Part shown: one piece after another, positions 5,046 to 6,039 of the stretch
How the letters are laid out: each line of letters opens with the position of its first letter
How positions within the stretch are numbered: position 1 is the stretch's first letter
NCBI GenBank assembly: GCA_002507205.1
Contig: DAZF01000046.1
Location: forward strand, 4,501 to 10,539
Source of the DNA: Methanolobus sp. UBA32
Lineage (GTDB): Archaea > Halobacteriota > Methanosarcinia > Methanosarcinales > Methanosarcinaceae
Length of the DNA: 6,039 bases
Direction of reading: 5' to 3'
Translations under genes and position numbers: made by a program
Notes under the pieces: model-generated
Database searches by the model: none
What the model saw: only the letters and a program-made list of their open reading frames with translations
Told to the model about the DNA's origin: nothing

Positions 5046-5231
5046 ATGGAAGAGCGTGAAGGCTTCATTGTGGCCATTGGATGCAGAAAATGTGGTAGAC
5101 GCGAGAACATCTGTCCCACTGGTGCACTTTACAGGATCAACGGTTTTGTTAATGTTGATCATGAAAAATGTGATCTCTGTATGAAATGCGTAAAAACATG
5201 TCCTAACAAGGCACTGGTTTATATGGAATGA
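5046..5231 (+). CDS. Small dicluster-type ferredoxin with an incomplete first cluster motif
   Basis: This 61-residue protein has the size and symmetry of a bacterial-type 2[4Fe-4S] ferredoxin, a soluble electron carrier. The second motif is complete, CDLCMKCVKTCP (Cys42, 45, 48 and 52). The first, CRKCGRRENICPTGAL, has Cys13, Cys16 and Cys23, but position 19, where the third ligand should be, is Arg (CGC). One T-to-C change from TGC explains it. The first site may hold a 3Fe-4S or a labile cluster, or none; the Cys23 that normally belongs to the other motif's cluster is kept. The start at ATG 5046 fits the family length and a TATA element about 28 nt upstream. Its divergent neighbour is a radical SAM enzyme and its convergent neighbour a flavoprotein, so a role as their electron donor is reasonable but unproven. 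Confidence 0.88.
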   Translation: MEEREGFIVAIGCRKCGRRENICPTGALYRINGFVNVDHEKCDLCMKCVKTCPNKALVYME

Positions 5232-5247
5232 ACAAAGCCATTCCATA
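5222..5247. terminator. Bidirectional hairpin between convergent genes
   Basis: A perfect nine-base inverted repeat (TATGGAATG at 5222-5230, CATTCCATA at 5239-5247) with an eight-base loop overlaps the last codons and stop of the ferredoxin gene. It lies just before the flavin-reductase stop on the other strand. It is followed on the plus strand by moderately T-rich sequence (5249-5263). A further CTATGGAA at 5271-5278, inside the flavoprotein gene, can pair alternatively with TTCCATAG at 5241-5248. The position fits transcript end formation for both genes. Confidence 0.55.
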
Positions 5248-5256
5248 GTTTCGCGG

Positions 5257-5820
5257 TTATTTCTCCATTCCTATGGAAAATGCCTTGCCAAGTAATTCTC
5301 CAACGCCATAATAATTTCTTTCAGGCGAGTAAATTATAGGTTTTATCTTTCTGATTTCCGGATTCCCTTTCTCATCAAGTACTGACTCATCTGCTTTGAT
5401 GTCTATGATCTCTCCAATGAACTGCGTATGGAGTCCAAGCTCAAAGCTGTGTACCAGTTTGCATTCAAGTACAATAGGGAATTCTTCTATGTAGGGTGCA
5501 TACACCAGATCGCTTTTTACAGCCGTAAGTCCCGTCTTTTCGAACTTATCCACGTCCTTTCCACTTGCCATACCAAAGTAATCTGTTTCCTTCATGTATT
5601 TTTCAGAGGGGATGTTTATGGTAAAGGCTTCCTTTTCCATTATATTGGCATAAGTGTAAGTGGCCTTGCGCATGGATACGCTAATGCATGGCGGTTCTGA
5701 GCAGCAGATGCCTCCCCAGGCTGCTGTCATTGCATTTGCATTCCCAAACATGTCATAGCTTCCAACAACCCATGCAGGTGTCGGGTAAGCTAACGATTTT
5801 GCTCCGATTGATTTTTTCAT
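5257..5820 (-). CDS. Flavin reductase-like / flavoredoxin family FMN-binding protein
   Basis: This 187-residue protein belongs to the flavin-reductase-like FMN-binding split-barrel family, which in anaerobes includes flavoredoxins that pass electrons between ferredoxin or NAD(P)H and other acceptors. Typical features are the N-terminal [12 protein letters not shown], then [32 protein letters not shown], the FTINIPS strand, and the [18 protein letters not shown] segment. [26 protein letters not shown] in the barrel and a C-terminal [16 protein letters not shown] follow. A longer frame begins at GTG 5829, but that GTG is part of GAGGTG (5832-5827), an ideal ribosome-binding site placed six bases before ATG 5820. 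I therefore place the start at 5820. A TATA-like GATTAAAGG (5862-5854) predicts a leader of about 12 nt. It converges on the ferredoxin gene. The family is secure; the physiological partner is unknown. Confidence 0.9.
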   Translation of the reverse strand: MKKSIGAKSLAYPTPAWVVGSYDMFGNANAMTAAWGGICCSEPPCISVSMRKATYTYANIMEKEAFTINIPSEKYMKETDYFGMASGKDVDKFEKTGLTAVKSDLVYAPYIEEFPIVLECKLVHSFELGLHTQFIGEIIDIKADESVLDEKGNPEIRKIKPIIYSPERNYYGVGELLGKAFSIGMEK

Positions 5821-5826
5821 AGGATA

Positions 5827-5862
5827 CACCTCTACAAAAAAGGAATTAGGAAACCTTTAATC
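5827..5862 (-). promoter_or_regulatory. Promoter and ribosome-binding site of the flavin-reductase-like gene
   Basis: On the minus strand GATTAAAGG (5862-5854) is a TATA-like element about 26 nt before the region of GAGGTG (5832-5827). It predicts a very short leader holding the ribosome-binding site and then ATG 5820. The GAGGTG decides the start codon and argues against the GTG at 5829. Confidence 0.45.
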
Positions 5863-5877
5863 TTGCGGCAGTTTCCT

Positions 5878-6039
5878 TCATATCATTCCCCTGAAGATGA
5901 CCCTTGAAAAAATGGTCGAAACCGTGAAGACTATTATTGTGACTGGCAGTATCTGTCCGATCTCATATCGCAGCTGTGCCCTGTCACCTCCATATTCGAT
6001 AGTCCCTGAAAAACGAATTAGTATAACCGTTATCAGTAT
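5878..6039 (-). CDS. C-terminus of a putative membrane protein, partial at the right edge
   Basis: The minus strand is open from the window edge to TGA at 5880-5878, giving 53 residues with no start in view. It begins with a hydrophobic segment (ILITVILIRFSG), continues with a short charged loop (about YGGDRAQLRYE), and ends with a second hydrophobic span (ILPVTIIVFTVSTIFSRVIF) and GMI. Two likely membrane segments and the same orientation as the next gene, 57 bases downstream, make it believable as the end of an integral membrane protein. I do not recognise the family. A plus-strand frame from ATG 5897 also stays open to the edge but looks less protein-like and has no ribosome-binding site. 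Confidence 0.5.
   Translation of the reverse strand: MLITVILIRFSGTIEYGGDRAQLRYEIGQILPVTIIVFTVSTIFSRVIFRGMI

Noticed and set aside
5897..6039. Plus-strand open frame from ATG 5897 to the window edge
   Set aside because: It has no ribosome-binding site or good promoter, and it overlaps the more protein-like minus-strand frame with membrane segments.
1..6039. CRISPR array, tRNA or rRNA genes
   Set aside because: I saw no regularly spaced direct repeats, no cloverleaf-like sequence with a TTCRANNC arm, and no ribosomal RNA-like stretches on either strand.

Overview
The window looks like chromosomal DNA from a methanogenic archaeon, most likely of the Methanosarcinaceae or close relatives. The case rests on four things: an archaeal-type cis-prenyltransferase, a small DUF2551-like protein, a radical SAM protein of the archaeal COG2108 type, and archaeal promoter style (TATA boxes about 25-27 nt before very short or absent leaders, with GAGGTG ribosome-binding sites). 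No rRNA, tRNA or CRISPR array is visible.

Region 1 (1-1391) is a degenerate IS200/IS605-type (IS1341-like) element carrying tnpB without a tnpA. The tnpB frame keeps its RuvC acidic residues and zinc finger, but an in-frame TAA at 225-227 separates the first 16 codons from the rest. Both ends carry a hairpin with a GTAA loop and the same GAAG tetranucleotide at its 5' foot. By IS608 logic this predicts a TCAC-type cleavage site, which is exactly how the right end finishes (1388-1391), and a near match (TCAT, 57-60) lies at the left. The 3' end of tnpB plus the right end forms a strongly structured omega-RNA-like region whose guide would be read from the flank starting at 1392.

Region 2 (1392-2510) holds a 287-residue protein with a RelA/SpoT/MESH1-type HD hydrolase domain. 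The element sits about 107 bp upstream of it. The gene ends convergently with the next block.

Region 3 (2511-4955, minus strand) runs radical SAM protein, then a DUF2551-like small protein, then uppS. Each has its own plausible TATA box, so this is a co-oriented set of transcription units rather than a tight operon. UppS makes the polyprenyl diphosphate precursor of the lipid carrier for glycosylation.

Region 4 (4956-6039) starts with a 90 bp divergent promoter region with repeated CAGGT sequences. It is followed by a tiny ferredoxin lacking one cysteine of its first 4Fe-4S motif (plus strand), then a convergent flavin-reductase/flavoredoxin-like protein (minus strand). A probable membrane-protein C-terminus enters from the right edge on the minus strand. 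The radical SAM enzyme, ferredoxin and flavoprotein may be functionally linked in electron transfer, but only proximity supports this.
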